The position numbers and the translations under genes were made by a program. 64,000 nucleotides of DNA from Microcoleus sp. AS-A8 (GTDB lineage: Bacteria; Cyanobacteriota; Cyanobacteriia; Cyanobacteriales; Coleofasciculaceae). The DNA lies in assembly GCA_039962225.1 (NCBI GenBank), contig JAMPKV010000003.1, forward strand, positions 248,001-312,000, in the 5' to 3' direction. The notes below the pieces were generated by a model. The model saw only the letters and a program-made list of their open reading frames with translations. It had not been told where the DNA came from and searched no databases. Shown piece after piece: positions 29,369 to 38,722 of this stretch (positions are counted from its first letter, which is position 1; each line of letters begins with the position of its first letter).

Positions 29369-30067
29369 TCAGACAGCTAAGATCGCTTTTTGATAAGCTT
29401 TGACTTGCAAATCGATGCCAGTAATCGCCGTGCCTACCACAACAGCATAGGCTCCTCGTTTCAGGGCTTCTTGAGCCATTTGGGGTGAGGCGATACCGCC
29501 TTCACAAATGACGGGAACATCCAACTGCTCTACGCTCTGACTGAGCAAGTCAAAGCCTGGGGGAGAGAGGTGTTGAGTTTGAGCCGTGTAGCCATAGAGA
29601 GTGGTACCGACGATATCCGCACCTGCTTTTTGGGATGCGATCGCATTCTCAATCGTATCCACATCTGCCATCACCCACTTGCCGAGTTCATTGTGAATTC
29701 GAGCAATGATCGTCTCAACTGTTTCTCCTCCAGGACGTTTGCGTAATGTCGCATCAATTGCAATGATATCCGCACCCGCCGATGCGATCGCTTCTGCATG
29801 GTGAAACTGAGGAGTAATATAAACGTCCGACCCTGATAACTGCTGTTTCCACAACCCAATAATTGGAGTTGTTGGACATTGCCTGCGTACTGCCTCGACA
29901 TGAGCGGGTGTATCAATCCGCACTCCCACAGCGCCCTGATTCACAGACGCCTGTGCCATAGCGGCAATCACCAATGGGTCGTGTAAAGGTGAGTCAATAG
30001 GGGCTTGACAAGAAACAATTAAACCATTCAAAAAACTCTGAATTAGACTGTTAGAATTCGCTACCAT
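29369..30067 (-). CDS. nanE: N-acetylmannosamine-6-phosphate 2-epimerase
   Basis: TIM-barrel epimerase converting ManNAc-6-P to GlcNAc-6-P. Motifs: GLIVSCQAPIDSPLHDP, GAVGVRIDTPAHVEAVR, IDATLRKRPGGETV, VMADVDTIENA, ICEGGIASPQMAQEALKRGA. Length 232 aa is normal. No sialic-acid lyase or ManNAc kinase gene is nearby, so it may act in amino-sugar recycling from cell wall or polysaccharide. Confidence 0.92.
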   Translation of the reverse strand: MVANSNSLIQSFLNGLIVSCQAPIDSPLHDPLVIAAMAQASVNQGAVGVRIDTPAHVEAVRRQCPTTPIIGLWKQQLSGSDVYITPQFHHAEAIASAGADIIAIDATLRKRPGGETVETIIARIHNELGKWVMADVDTIENAIASQKAGADIVGTTLYGYTAQTQHLSPPGFDLLSQSVEQLDVPVICEGGIASPQMAQEALKRGAYAVVVGTAITGIDLQVKAYQKAILAV

Positions 30068-30385
30068 ACTAGAGATTGGAAGGGATGAGGGATATTGACG
30101 AGCAATTTTAACCCTAGGGCGTATTTTCCCACCCTTCCCTCCCCGCAGTCCTCCTCCTTAAAGTTTCGGTTAAGAAGTGGCAAAAATTCTGCCAAAGTCC
30201 CCTTTTTAAGGGAGAGTTAGGGGGAGCTAAATCGGAGGGGAGAGTCAAGAAAACACAGGCTACCGAGTTCGCACACCAGGGAGCATCACGGCTCAAGTTA
30301 CTGCAAATTTTTTGCATATCCTCTCTTCCCTGAAGAGATATAGAAATAGAGGCTGGAAAACGCCATCCATTAAGCCCTGAAGAAT
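30068..30385. other. Divergent intergenic region with C/G-run repeat
   Basis: 318 bp between nanE and the first MuiA-like gene. It carries CCCCTTTTTAAGGG followed by GAGAGTTAGGGGGAGCTAAA, the same repeat style that lies inside cobN and upstream of the terminator at 61377. No gene seen. Confidence 0.45.
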
Positions 30386-32683
30386 ATGGTAATGTCTGAC
30401 GATAAGAGGCCAAGCGTCTACGCACAAGTGACTTCCAGAATTGACAAAGTAAAAGTCTATGCGGCGGGTGCAACGGTTACCCGTGTCGCCGACTTACAGC
30501 TAGGCGCAGGCGAAATCCCAGAACATGTTGAAATGGCGGGATTACCTCTAGCACTGGATGATAGCAGCGTTCGGGTGCGTGTGGAAGCAGAGTTGGATGT
30601 GAGTACGGCAATTGCCACCGATGTTCGGATTGGTTTAGCTGTTCCCCCCCGCCAAGCGGTACAAAATTCACCAACTGATGAGGAAGTGCGGGAAGCGAAG
30701 GCTGAGGTACAACGCATGGAGGATGCGATCGCTTTAATTGAAAATGAAATTGCCATCCTCTATCAGTTAGATGTACCAGAACGCCCCGATGGGGAAAAAG
30801 GGAAAGCTCCCCCGCCTTCGCCCCTGAGTGCTAGACTCGCCTTGACTAACTTTAAGGACGAACAAGTTCGTGCCCGCATCCAAGAAAAGCGGGAAACGGA
30901 GGAAAAGTTACGCCAAGCGAGGGAACATCTCAACGACTTACTGCAAAAACAGGCTCGTGCTTCTTCTGCCAGGGAGGTTCGTCCCCATGAGCTTCGCAAG
31001 ACAGCGGTTGTCCGGTTGAGTTACCAGGATGAAGTCAGTACGCTGGCAGGGCAACGGTTAATTGTAGAGTATTTTGTTCCTGGGGCGCGTTGGACACCCA
31101 CTTATATTTGCCGTCTCGATAGTGCGGGAAATCAGGCAACACTAGCAGTACGAGCCTTAATTTGTCAGCGCACGGGTGAGGATTGGTCGGGAGTAAGCTT
31201 GGAACTTTCTACGGCTCAACCCTTAGCTTGGTGTGAGTTGCCGGAGTTGCCCTCTCTACGGCTTGGGCGTGCTCAACCCAGGTTAAAAAAATCGGGCTGG
31301 CGTCTTCCTCCAGTTGGTGCTGAGATTTTGTTTGAGGACTTTGATCGGCAGAAACAGGTAGCACTGTCTACTTTATCAGAACACTCTATCCTCACAGATA
31401 TCTCTTCCCCAACCGTGCCACCGTTACCCGATTTGGCTATAGAAGTTGTGGAACCTCAGGGAATTGAGGCCACACAAGTCCCACAAAAAATGAGTCAGTC
31501 ACTCTTGGATACACAAGAAATCTTTGAGAGAAGTCAGGAACTCCGCAAAGCTTCCTTATCCCAGCAGACGAGACGGCAGCGAGCCGAGTTAACAACCGAT
31601 GAATCTTCTGCACCACTGGATGAATTTGATATCACCTTGATTTCTCCAGGCATGATCGACCCATTGCAAGAAGCCAGAAGCTTCAAGAGTATGCCTTCAG
31701 CAGCTCCCTCTTCACCAAGAGGCGCTTTCAGAGCCGAGAAATCTGTACAATTCCACGAATACCAACGAGCACAAGTGAGCGAAGAGGAAGACACTTTAAC
31801 CAATCTGCTTGCCTATAGCTTAATGCGGATGGGAGCCGCCGATGAACCAACCCAACGCGGTAAGTTGTCCATTGAGCAACGGCAAGAAGTCTATTTAGAA
31901 ATCCTCCAGCGCCGAAACGTTGTTGTTAGCTTCGATGTCATCACCGTAGTGCAACAGGCTGTATCTAATGCACAAAATTGCAGTTTCGTCCATCTTCCTC
32001 CTGGCGGGATTAATGTGCGAACAGTTGCAGGTTCCTTTGACTATGCTTACAACGCTGATGGACGAGTGGATGTCCCTTCAGATGGTGAATTTCATTCCGT
32101 CGCCCTGACGAGCAACTCGACAGACGTGGATTTGCGCTATGTGGTGGTGCCCCGCGAGGATACCAACGTTTTCCGCATTGCCCAACTCAAGAACCCGCTA
32201 CAAGCCCCCTTACTCGCTGGCCCTGCGGATGTCTATGTAGATGGCGAGTATATTTTATCGACTAATATTACTACAGTGCCACCCAAGGGACAGATGGAGT
32301 TAGGTCTGGGGGTTGAGCAAGCCATCAAAGTAGCCCGGAACACGAGTTATCAGGAAGTTCGTTCCGGTGAAACCCTTGTTGCTTTTAACGAATTGCGCCA
32401 CAACATTCAAATTGATATTGCCAACCGTCTACCCAGAGAGGCTCGAATTGAGGTGCGGGAACGAATTCCCATCCCTGACGCAGATGCCAAGGTTGACGTG
32501 CAAATTGATCGCGTCTCACCTGAGTGGGAGAAATATGAACAACAGGAACGCGGTACACCGATTCGCGGAGGTTATCGCTGGCGAGTGCAAGTGCGTGGTG
32601 GTGAGCAAACAAAGCTAGCGTTACAGTACACCATTAAGACGTTTGTGGATAGTGAGCTCATCGGTGGAAATCGACGGGAATAA
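30386..32683 (+). CDS. MuiA-like protein (DUF4140 + DUF4139), 765 aa
   Basis: Two-domain protein: N-terminal DUF4140-like beta domain (KVKVYAAGATVTRVADLQLG) with a coiled coil at about residues 105-200 (EEVREAKAEVQRMEDAIALI), then the DUF4139 body (LIVEYFVPGARWTPTYICRL; QRTGEDWSGVSLELSTAQPL) with a low-complexity insert at ~300-460 and a C-terminal beta-rich end (NRLPREARIEVRERIPIPDA). The family is named mucoidy inhibitor A but has no established activity. No signal peptide is evident, so it looks cytoplasmic. ATG 30386, with a second ATG two codons later. First gene of an apparent three-gene run with the next two entries. Confidence 0.85.
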   Translation: MVMSDDKRPSVYAQVTSRIDKVKVYAAGATVTRVADLQLGAGEIPEHVEMAGLPLALDDSSVRVRVEAELDVSTAIATDVRIGLAVPPRQAVQNSPTDEEVREAKAEVQRMEDAIALIENEIAILYQLDVPERPDGEKGKAPPPSPLSARLALTNFKDEQVRARIQEKRETEEKLRQAREHLNDLLQKQARASSAREVRPHELRKTAVVRLSYQDEVSTLAGQRLIVEYFVPGARWTPTYICRLDSAGNQATLAVRALICQRTGEDWSGVSLELSTAQPLAWCELPELPSLRLGRAQPRLKKSGWRLPPVGAEILFEDFDRQKQVALSTLSEHSILTDISSPTVPPLPDLAIEVVEPQGIEATQVPQKMSQSLLDTQEIFERSQELRKASLSQQTRRQRAELTTDESSAPLDEFDITLISPGMIDPLQEARSFKSMPSAAPSSPRGAFRAEKSVQFHEYQRAQVSEEEDTLTNLLAYSLMRMGAADEPTQRGKLSIEQRQEVYLEILQRRNVVVSFDVITVVQQAVSNAQNCSFVHLPPGGINVRTVAGSFDYAYNADGRVDVPSDGEFHSVALTSNSTDVDLRYVVVPREDTNVFRIAQLKNPLQAPLLAGPADVYVDGEYILSTNITTVPPKGQMELGLGVEQAIKVARNTSYQEVRSGETLVAFNELRHNIQIDIANRLPREARIEVRERIPIPDADAKVDVQIDRVSPEWEKYEQQERGTPIRGGYRWRVQVRGGEQTKLALQYTIKTFVDSELIGGNRRE

Positions 32684-32757
32684 CTGAGTCTTTGGCGCAA
32701 TTACTTGAGCGATGTTGTGTTGAAGTAAAAATCGAGCATCTACTAGGGACATTCGCT

Positions 32758-33372
32758 ATGCAGTCGGAACACCTACAACAAATCATGGACTATTACATTG
32801 AGGATGCTCAAAACCATCTTGCTATCATCGAGCATCATTTATTGAAGTTGCAAAGTACGATTGAAGACCCAGAAATCGTGAGTGAGTTATTCCGCGCTGC
32901 ACGTTGCGGAATTGTGGGCGGAGCTAACTTGCTACCCATCAGTAGCCTTTATATCAACAGCATTCATAAAACGGGTTTTTGCTTAGTCGATTGTCTGAAA
33001 GTTATCCAGCAACAGGGTTCGATCAAGATTGACCAAAAGCTAAAAGACCTATTAATGCAGGTGTTTTACCGCCTCAAATCGTTAATCGAACAACTGCGGC
33101 AGCCCTCTAACTTAAAGGATGATCAAGCTAAGCAAGTGATATCAGAAATCGAGCCAATTCGGGCAGCTCTTGTGGCACACCTTCATGGATTGAGCCATCA
33201 ATCGCGAGGTAAAAATCGGCTAGAAGTTGGCAGAACGAAGTGTTGTAATGTTAGCGACGTAACTCTACAAGAGTCAGCACATATCGCGTCCGATTTGGAC
33301 GAGGACATTCCCTCTCTAGAAGACTTGGAATCACTCTTCGACGAACTCTTCCTCGATAATGCTTCAAACTAA
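32758..33372 (+). CDS. HPt-like protein lacking the phospho-acceptor His
   Basis: The N-terminal ~100 residues match cyanobacterial HPt domains: YYIEDAQNHLAIIEHHLLKL and SELFRAARCGIVGGANLL. The family reads FRAAHS-KGGA at the last site; here His is Arg (R49) and the following Ser is Cys, so the domain cannot take a phosphate in the normal way. The tail is acidic (SDLDEDIPSLEDLESLFDEL). I start it at ATG 32758 (AGGGAC upstream); a TTG at 32692 is an alternative. It sits 74 bp after and 50 bp before two MuiA-like genes on the same strand, so it may be a docking protein for them. Confidence 0.75.
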   Translation: MQSEHLQQIMDYYIEDAQNHLAIIEHHLLKLQSTIEDPEIVSELFRAARCGIVGGANLLPISSLYINSIHKTGFCLVDCLKVIQQQGSIKIDQKLKDLLMQVFYRLKSLIEQLRQPSNLKDDQAKQVISEIEPIRAALVAHLHGLSHQSRGKNRLEVGRTKCCNVSDVTLQESAHIASDLDEDIPSLEDLESLFDELFLDNASN

Positions 33373-33422
33373 TTTAGCCCTCAGCAGTCAAGACGAACTG
33401 TAATCCAGAGGAAACAATATTC

Positions 33423-35009
33423 ATGATGCAAGCCATTGGGCAATCGCCAAACACCATTCAACAACTCACCCTCGATGCACCGGTATCAATCGTCACGCTC
33501 CTAGAAGACCGCGCCTTAGTGCGGCGAGTGGGTCAAGTTAACCTAACACAAGGATTATGGCGAATTAAAGTCGAGAACGTTGCACCCGTACTTTCCGATA
33601 AATCGCTACGTGCCGAATTTACTGGAGACTATCCAGGGGCAAGAATAGACGATGTTCGCGTTCGCCGTCAGATGCGAGTGTTGGAGGAGGAACGACCCGA
33701 AGAAATTAAAGCCTTGTTGGCAGAATTGCGATCGCTGCAAAACACCTTCGACAATCTTACCGAAGACCGCCAACATCAACAGTATTCCTTTGAGCAAGTT
33801 TGCACCATCTTGGCGCATAGTTTGCAGGAACTCCCCATCGATGCCGTTTGGGGACAACTCGACCCCAAATCTTGGCGTGACCAATTTCAAACCTTATTTA
33901 AGCAGTTGCGCGAACTGCGTGGCGAAATTTTGAACGGTTATCACAATCAGGAAAAGTTAAGGGAGCAGATTAATGACTTAGGCAGCCGAATCCGCGCCCT
34001 GTCCAGCCCTGAACTGCTCTACACTGCCCACATCGAAGCCGATTTAATGATTTCTCAAGCAGGAGACTATGAAATTGCTTTCGACTACGTGGTTCCCAAT
34101 GCAATGTGGCGACCGTGGCACCAAGCCCGTCTGCTGTTACAAGAAAAGCCCTCTCTCTCCTTTCGCGTCGATGGTTGTGTATGGCAGCGCACTGGTGAAG
34201 ATTGGAATAATGTGGATTTAGTCTTTTCCACCGCCCGTGCTTCCCTGGGTACTGAACCCCCCTTACTTGCCGATGACCCGTTGAATGTGCGGGAAAAATC
34301 CAAACAAATTACCTTAGAAACTCGTGACCAAAAAATTCAAACTATCGGACTCGGTGCAGGTGCGACACCGGGTACCGTTGAGCTACCAGGTGTAGATGAT
34401 GGCGGTGAAGTCCGCAACCTACGACCTACTAATAAAGCGACGATTCCCTCTGATGGTCGTCCCTACCGGGTTCCCATCTTCTCTTTCTCCTCAGAAGCAG
34501 AGGTGGAGTATGTCTTGATGCCAGAACTGTCGTGTCAGGTTGTCCTTAAAAGTGAGCAGACGAATACCGCCCAATTCCCCATTCTGGCAGGGCCAGTGGA
34601 TTTAGTGCGCTCATCCGAGTTTGTCGGCAAGACATCGCTCGGATTTATCGCACCGGGCGAGAAGTTTGCCTTAGGCTGGGGGCCAGATGGGGCGATGCGT
34701 GTGCAACGCACGACAACCCAGAAAAGGAAACAAGACCATCTCACGAAGTGGAATAGCGTCACAACTACGATTCAGTTATTTCTCTCGAATATTGGAGCAG
34801 AGTCAAGGACGATTAAAACCACAGAACGCGTACCCGTTTCGGAGTTGGAGCAGGTCAAGGTGGAAATGATTGCGCCAAAAACCACAGACGGCATCCAACC
34901 GGATGAGAATGGCTTCTGTACGTGGAATTTCACCCTAGAACCCTACTCTCAACTTCAGGCGACTTTAGTCTATAAAGTTTCAGCCGCTCCAGAGGTTCAA
35001 GGCTTCTAA
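33423..35009 (+). CDS. Second MuiA-like protein (DUF4140 + DUF4139), 528 aa
   Basis: A shorter paralogue of the 765-aa protein: DUF4140-like start (SIVTLLEDRALVRRVGQVNL), coiled coil at about residues 85-200 (EEIKALLAELRSLQNTFDNL), then DUF4139 (MWRPWHQARLLLQEKPSLSF; WQRTGEDWNNVDLVFSTARA) and a C-terminal beta domain (TTTIQLFLSNIGAESRTIKT). GAGGAAAC lies ahead of the ATG. It lacks the long low-complexity insert of the first copy. Both keep the W-RTGEDW motif, so both probably fold alike. Confidence 0.85.
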   Translation: MMQAIGQSPNTIQQLTLDAPVSIVTLLEDRALVRRVGQVNLTQGLWRIKVENVAPVLSDKSLRAEFTGDYPGARIDDVRVRRQMRVLEEERPEEIKALLAELRSLQNTFDNLTEDRQHQQYSFEQVCTILAHSLQELPIDAVWGQLDPKSWRDQFQTLFKQLRELRGEILNGYHNQEKLREQINDLGSRIRALSSPELLYTAHIEADLMISQAGDYEIAFDYVVPNAMWRPWHQARLLLQEKPSLSFRVDGCVWQRTGEDWNNVDLVFSTARASLGTEPPLLADDPLNVREKSKQITLETRDQKIQTIGLGAGATPGTVELPGVDDGGEVRNLRPTNKATIPSDGRPYRVPIFSFSSEAEVEYVLMPELSCQVVLKSEQTNTAQFPILAGPVDLVRSSEFVGKTSLGFIAPGEKFALGWGPDGAMRVQRTTTQKRKQDHLTKWNSVTTTIQLFLSNIGAESRTIKTTERVPVSELEQVKVEMIAPKTTDGIQPDENGFCTWNFTLEPYSQLQATLVYKVSAAPEVQGF

Positions 35010-35275
35010 ATGCTTCCAGGAGCCTAGTGATCGAAATCACATGCTCTGGCAGTATCCCGTCACCGGGATGAATTATTTGCCGTCACAAAAAAATAGCGTT
35101 AATTTCACGAACTGCAACAGGATGCCATCACTGTTGGAGGCAGAGTTTCGTGAGAAGTTGAATTTGTTAAGTACAACACAGTCTTCGCAGAGACAGTGAA
35201 CGTGTACAGCCTTGCTTACGGGTCTTAGAGCTTCCTTAATCTATTCCCTCTAACGCAAAAGATCACAGACCGACT

Positions 35276-35545
35276 ATGGCAACTTGTGCAATTACCGGGC
35301 TAAGTTATTTAGAAATTAAAACATTAATTCAATCTCTAAATAGTCTTCACTGGGAGACCGACTACGCGGAGTTTTGTCGAATCTTAGGCTTAAGTGAAGG
35401 TACATCCTATAGCTTGAATAAATATGCCCAGTTTGAAGAATTGTGCAAAGCTTTGAACAATTTTAATATTCCTACATTACTTAAGCTGATAGAAGCAGGT
35501 GCAATCGCTGACCAACAACCCAAGGGCGCAAGTTTCTGGGGTTGA
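35276..35545 (+). CDS. Small hypothetical protein, 89 aa
   Basis: Mostly helical and soluble: LSYLEIKTLIQSLNSLHWET, then FCRILGLSEGTSYSLNKYAQ, then LCKALNNFNIPTLLKLIEAG. I recognise no family; the pattern could be a small helical-bundle or death-fold-like domain, but this is a guess. ATG 35276 has no strong ribosome binding site. It precedes the receiver-domain gene by 141 bp. Confidence 0.6.
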   Translation: MATCAITGLSYLEIKTLIQSLNSLHWETDYAEFCRILGLSEGTSYSLNKYAQFEELCKALNNFNIPTLLKLIEAGAIADQQPKGASFWG

Positions 35546-35686
35546 GAGATGAGCATAAAGATTGTAGTACTCATCAAATCTTTACATCATTTCATGGAAG
35601 CTTCACAGATACTTGTCGTTATATCACAAAAACTAAGTGATAGGGATAACAGAGGGAATGACCAAAACTAACAGGGGAAATTACCT

Positions 35687-36073
35687 ATGTGCCTAGCACT
35701 TGTTGTAGACGACGACCCAACCCAACAACTCATCATCTCCAAACTGCTCAAAAAGATTGGGCTAGATGTAATTGTGGCGAATGATGGCGTCGAAGCACTG
35801 GAGCGAGTTCAATCTACCTCTCCAGTACTGGTAATTTTAGATATTCTTATGCCACGAATGAATGGCTATGAGGTTTGTCAACGACTAAAGTCGAATCAAA
35901 GAACTCAGCATTTACCTGTGTTAATGTATTCTGGGCAAGAACAAGAGTTTAACGCTTTGAGCAAGGGGAACAAGTCTGGAGCTGATGCTTACCTCTCTAA
36001 GCTTTGCCATCATCAAGAACTGATCAACACCATTTATCAGTTGTTACCAAAAAAAAAGAAATCAGTACCTTAG
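35687..36073 (+). CDS. Stand-alone response-regulator receiver protein
   Basis: A CheY-like domain: acidic pocket VVDDDP (D8-D10), phospho-acceptor D52 in LVILDILMPRMNGYEVC, switch Ser in LMYSGQE and Lys in YLSKL. No output domain; a basic tail (PKKKKS) follows. AGGGGAA lies before the ATG. It is convergent with a hybrid histidine kinase ending 90 bp away, a possible partner. Confidence 0.92.
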   Translation: MCLALVVDDDPTQQLIISKLLKKIGLDVIVANDGVEALERVQSTSPVLVILDILMPRMNGYEVCQRLKSNQRTQHLPVLMYSGQEQEFNALSKGNKSGADAYLSKLCHHQELINTIYQLLPKKKKSVP

Positions 36074-36162
36074 ATTGAACCTACTTGTTAGATTGAGTCC
36101 AGTGCATTGCTTTGTCCAAGGTCTGGTTGGTAGGATTCTCTAACTAGGGCAATCAAAGAGAG

Positions 36163-38556
36163 CTACTTGGCCATCAAGGCTGTCACTTGCTGTAATAACT
36201 GTACAGGTTCGACAGGTTTGAGCAAGTAATCATCAATAAATGCACTAAGTTCGTCTTCTTGGTCTTCAGTGATGGTGGACATGGTTAAAGCGAGAATTTT
36301 GATTTGTTGAGTGGAAGGGGAGTTACGTAGGCAATGGGTGATCTCATAACCATCCATACCCCGTAATTGCCAATCGACAATTACAGCATTGGGTTGGAGC
36401 AATTCAATTTGCTGGAAGGCTGTGGAACCATCAATCAGCCAGACAACATGGTAACCTGCGGCGGTGAGAATTTCGCAGATCGACGTCGCACTTTCTTCCT
36501 GATCTTCCACTAAGACAATGCTGCCTTGAACTATGAAATTGTTCTTTTGAAGAGCAGCGTCTTTGCTGGAGGTAGAAGAAGCTAAAGGTTGATTGGGCAA
36601 CCAAACTGTAAAATAAGAACCCTCACCCACTACAGATTCAACTTCAATACGTCCTCCGTGGAGTTCTACCAACTGTTTCGTCAACGCTAAACCCAGACCT
36701 GTTCCTTCATAGTTGCGCTGATATACCGTTTCTAACTGCTGAAACTTTTGAAAAAGTAAAGGTAGGTGTTCTTCGGCAATACCGATACCCGTGTCTTCAA
36801 CTTGAAAGACAACCCAATTCTGCTCTCGCCAGATCCGTAAAATAACCTTACCCCCTGAGGGAGTAAATTTGATGGCATTGCCTAAGAGATTAAACAAAAT
36901 TTGCTTAACCCGGCGTTGATCGGCACAAAAGCGATCTTCCTGCCGCAGTGTGCCGTTCATACCATGTGATTTAACTTGCAAATCTATTCCCAACTTGAGT
37001 TGACGAAGGTCGGCTTTTTCTTGAAAAGTTCTGATTGTTTGGTGAGCCAAGTTGCTCAGAGAAAACTCGCTGATGTTCAAAACAGCTTTCCCTGCCTCCA
37101 CTTGAGATAAATCCAAAATATCGTTGATCAGCTCTAATAAGTGTTCCCCACTTTCTTGAATCGTTTTCAAATAGCGTCGCTGTTTTTGCAAAGGAACTTG
37201 TTGTGTGCCTTCCTGACCAAAAGACCAGCGTAATAGCGTCGCCGACATCCCAATCACACAGGTCAGAGGCGTCCGTAATTCATGACTCATTGTAGCCAGG
37301 AATTCACTCTTCGCTCGATCAGCGGCTTGAGCGGCTTGCAAGATATCGCGAAGTTCTTGTGTGCGCTCGATTACTCGTCGTTCGAGAGTCGTTTTTTGCT
37401 GCTGTAACTGAGCATACAACTGGGCTTGGTGAATGGCGACAGCAAGATGTTCTGCAATCTGCTGGAGAAATATTTTTTCACTCTCTAGCCAATGGCGCGG
37501 CTGAAAACACTGGTTGGCAATGAGTAGCCCCCAGAGCTTTTCCTGAACGATAATGGGTGTAACTAACTTAGCGCGAACCTGATAACGTCGCATCAGGTCT
37601 AAGATGCAAGAAGACGCTGGGTAAGCAGCTTCGACATCATCAATGCTTAAAGTTAGTCCTTGGCCATATTTCGTTCTACAATTCGGTACCTTAAGTAAGC
37701 AATCTTCCTTTTCCACAAAATTCAGGACGGAAGAAATCGCATCGGAAGATCTAGCTTCGTAGGTAACACGACCCCAGTAGACTGTAGAGTTGAGGAGTGG
37801 CCCTTGAGAGGTAAGACGTAAATTTAATGATGCTGTCTTGTCTTGTGTTGAGGAAATGTCATCTTGGTAGATGGCAGAGACACAATTGAATTGATCAAAT
37901 TGATAGATTAACAGTCGATCAACCTGGAGAAAATGTCGCAATTGCTCAACGGCTGTTTCCAGAATGACTGGTAACTCCAAGCTTTGGCGAATTTGGGTTG
38001 TGACCTGATTGAGGAGTCGTTCCTGCTCAATTTGTTGGCACAGTGCCTCCTCGACCAAGGGTTGACAGACGGCCACAGGGCAATCGGCGGAGTCACTGGT
38101 TTCAGCAGAAGCCAAGATTTCCAACAATGAGAGTGTAAATTCCGTCTGAAGGGTTGGATCATTCGTTCGCAGACGAGTCTGGGATTGATGCAGCTTGTTC
38201 AGGGCCATACGATGGTGGCTAGCACGATGACTCAGTTGGGTGAGGAAGGAAGCGATCGCCCTCGGCTCGAAGGTCAACCCAACCTGATACAATCTCGACT
38301 TAGCATCATACTCAGCCACCGACTCTGGCTCTTGCGGTTCCCCGACTAGAAGTACACTGAATCGTAATGACAGCAGAACAGCAAACCGCTGAGTCTCAGA
38401 TTCCGGAGCCGTTGCGCTCTGAGATAGACTCTCATCGGTCAGGAGTAAAGCTCCCTCACCGAGTCTGGACTTCATCTGCTGTAATACCTGTTGCAGCCGC
38501 TCAAACATAGCCAATGGCAACGTTCGGCTGAATCTTGGATCACCCACTATAGGCAT
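36163..38556 (-). CDS. Hybrid sensor histidine kinase (GAF, HisKA, HATPase, receiver)
   Basis: 797 aa, no membrane span. An N-terminal module of ~150 residues (FAVLLSLRFSVLLVGEPQEP; YQVGLTFEPRAIASFL) resembles the DICT-like sensor region of cyanobacterial kinases. A phytochrome-type GAF follows (LLNQVTTQIRQSLELPVILE; GLLIANQCFQPRHWL) but I see no bilin-binding Cys motif. HisKA has the phospho-His in [14 protein letters not shown] (about residue 422); HATPase has NLLGNAIKFTPSGG and GTGLGLALTKQLVELHGG; the C-terminal receiver has its Asp in AVIVDWQLRGMDGYE (about 728). The start could also be the ATG 16 codons later. Divergent from cobN. Confidence 0.9.
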   Translation of the reverse strand: MPIVGDPRFSRTLPLAMFERLQQVLQQMKSRLGEGALLLTDESLSQSATAPESETQRFAVLLSLRFSVLLVGEPQEPESVAEYDAKSRLYQVGLTFEPRAIASFLTQLSHRASHHRMALNKLHQSQTRLRTNDPTLQTEFTLSLLEILASAETSDSADCPVAVCQPLVEEALCQQIEQERLLNQVTTQIRQSLELPVILETAVEQLRHFLQVDRLLIYQFDQFNCVSAIYQDDISSTQDKTASLNLRLTSQGPLLNSTVYWGRVTYEARSSDAISSVLNFVEKEDCLLKVPNCRTKYGQGLTLSIDDVEAAYPASSCILDLMRRYQVRAKLVTPIIVQEKLWGLLIANQCFQPRHWLESEKIFLQQIAEHLAVAIHQAQLYAQLQQQKTTLERRVIERTQELRDILQAAQAADRAKSEFLATMSHELRTPLTCVIGMSATLLRWSFGQEGTQQVPLQKQRRYLKTIQESGEHLLELINDILDLSQVEAGKAVLNISEFSLSNLAHQTIRTFQEKADLRQLKLGIDLQVKSHGMNGTLRQEDRFCADQRRVKQILFNLLGNAIKFTPSGGKVILRIWREQNWVVFQVEDTGIGIAEEHLPLLFQKFQQLETVYQRNYEGTGLGLALTKQLVELHGGRIEVESVVGEGSYFTVWLPNQPLASSTSSKDAALQKNNFIVQGSIVLVEDQEESATSICEILTAAGYHVVWLIDGSTAFQQIELLQPNAVIVDWQLRGMDGYEITHCLRNSPSTQQIKILALTMSTITEDQEDELSAFIDDYLLKPVEPVQLLQQVTALMAK

Positions 38557-38722
38557 TGCTTTGGTCTATGTGTGACGCTTCTCTCCCTTCGTTGATGCTA
38601 TTCGAGACTTGGTGACCCAGTTGTAATATATTCTTCAATCTTTATCATTAGCTTCTACCCGCAGACTAAAACAAGAGATAACACATTGCACTTGTCATTC
38701 GACGAAGCCAGAGGACAACACC

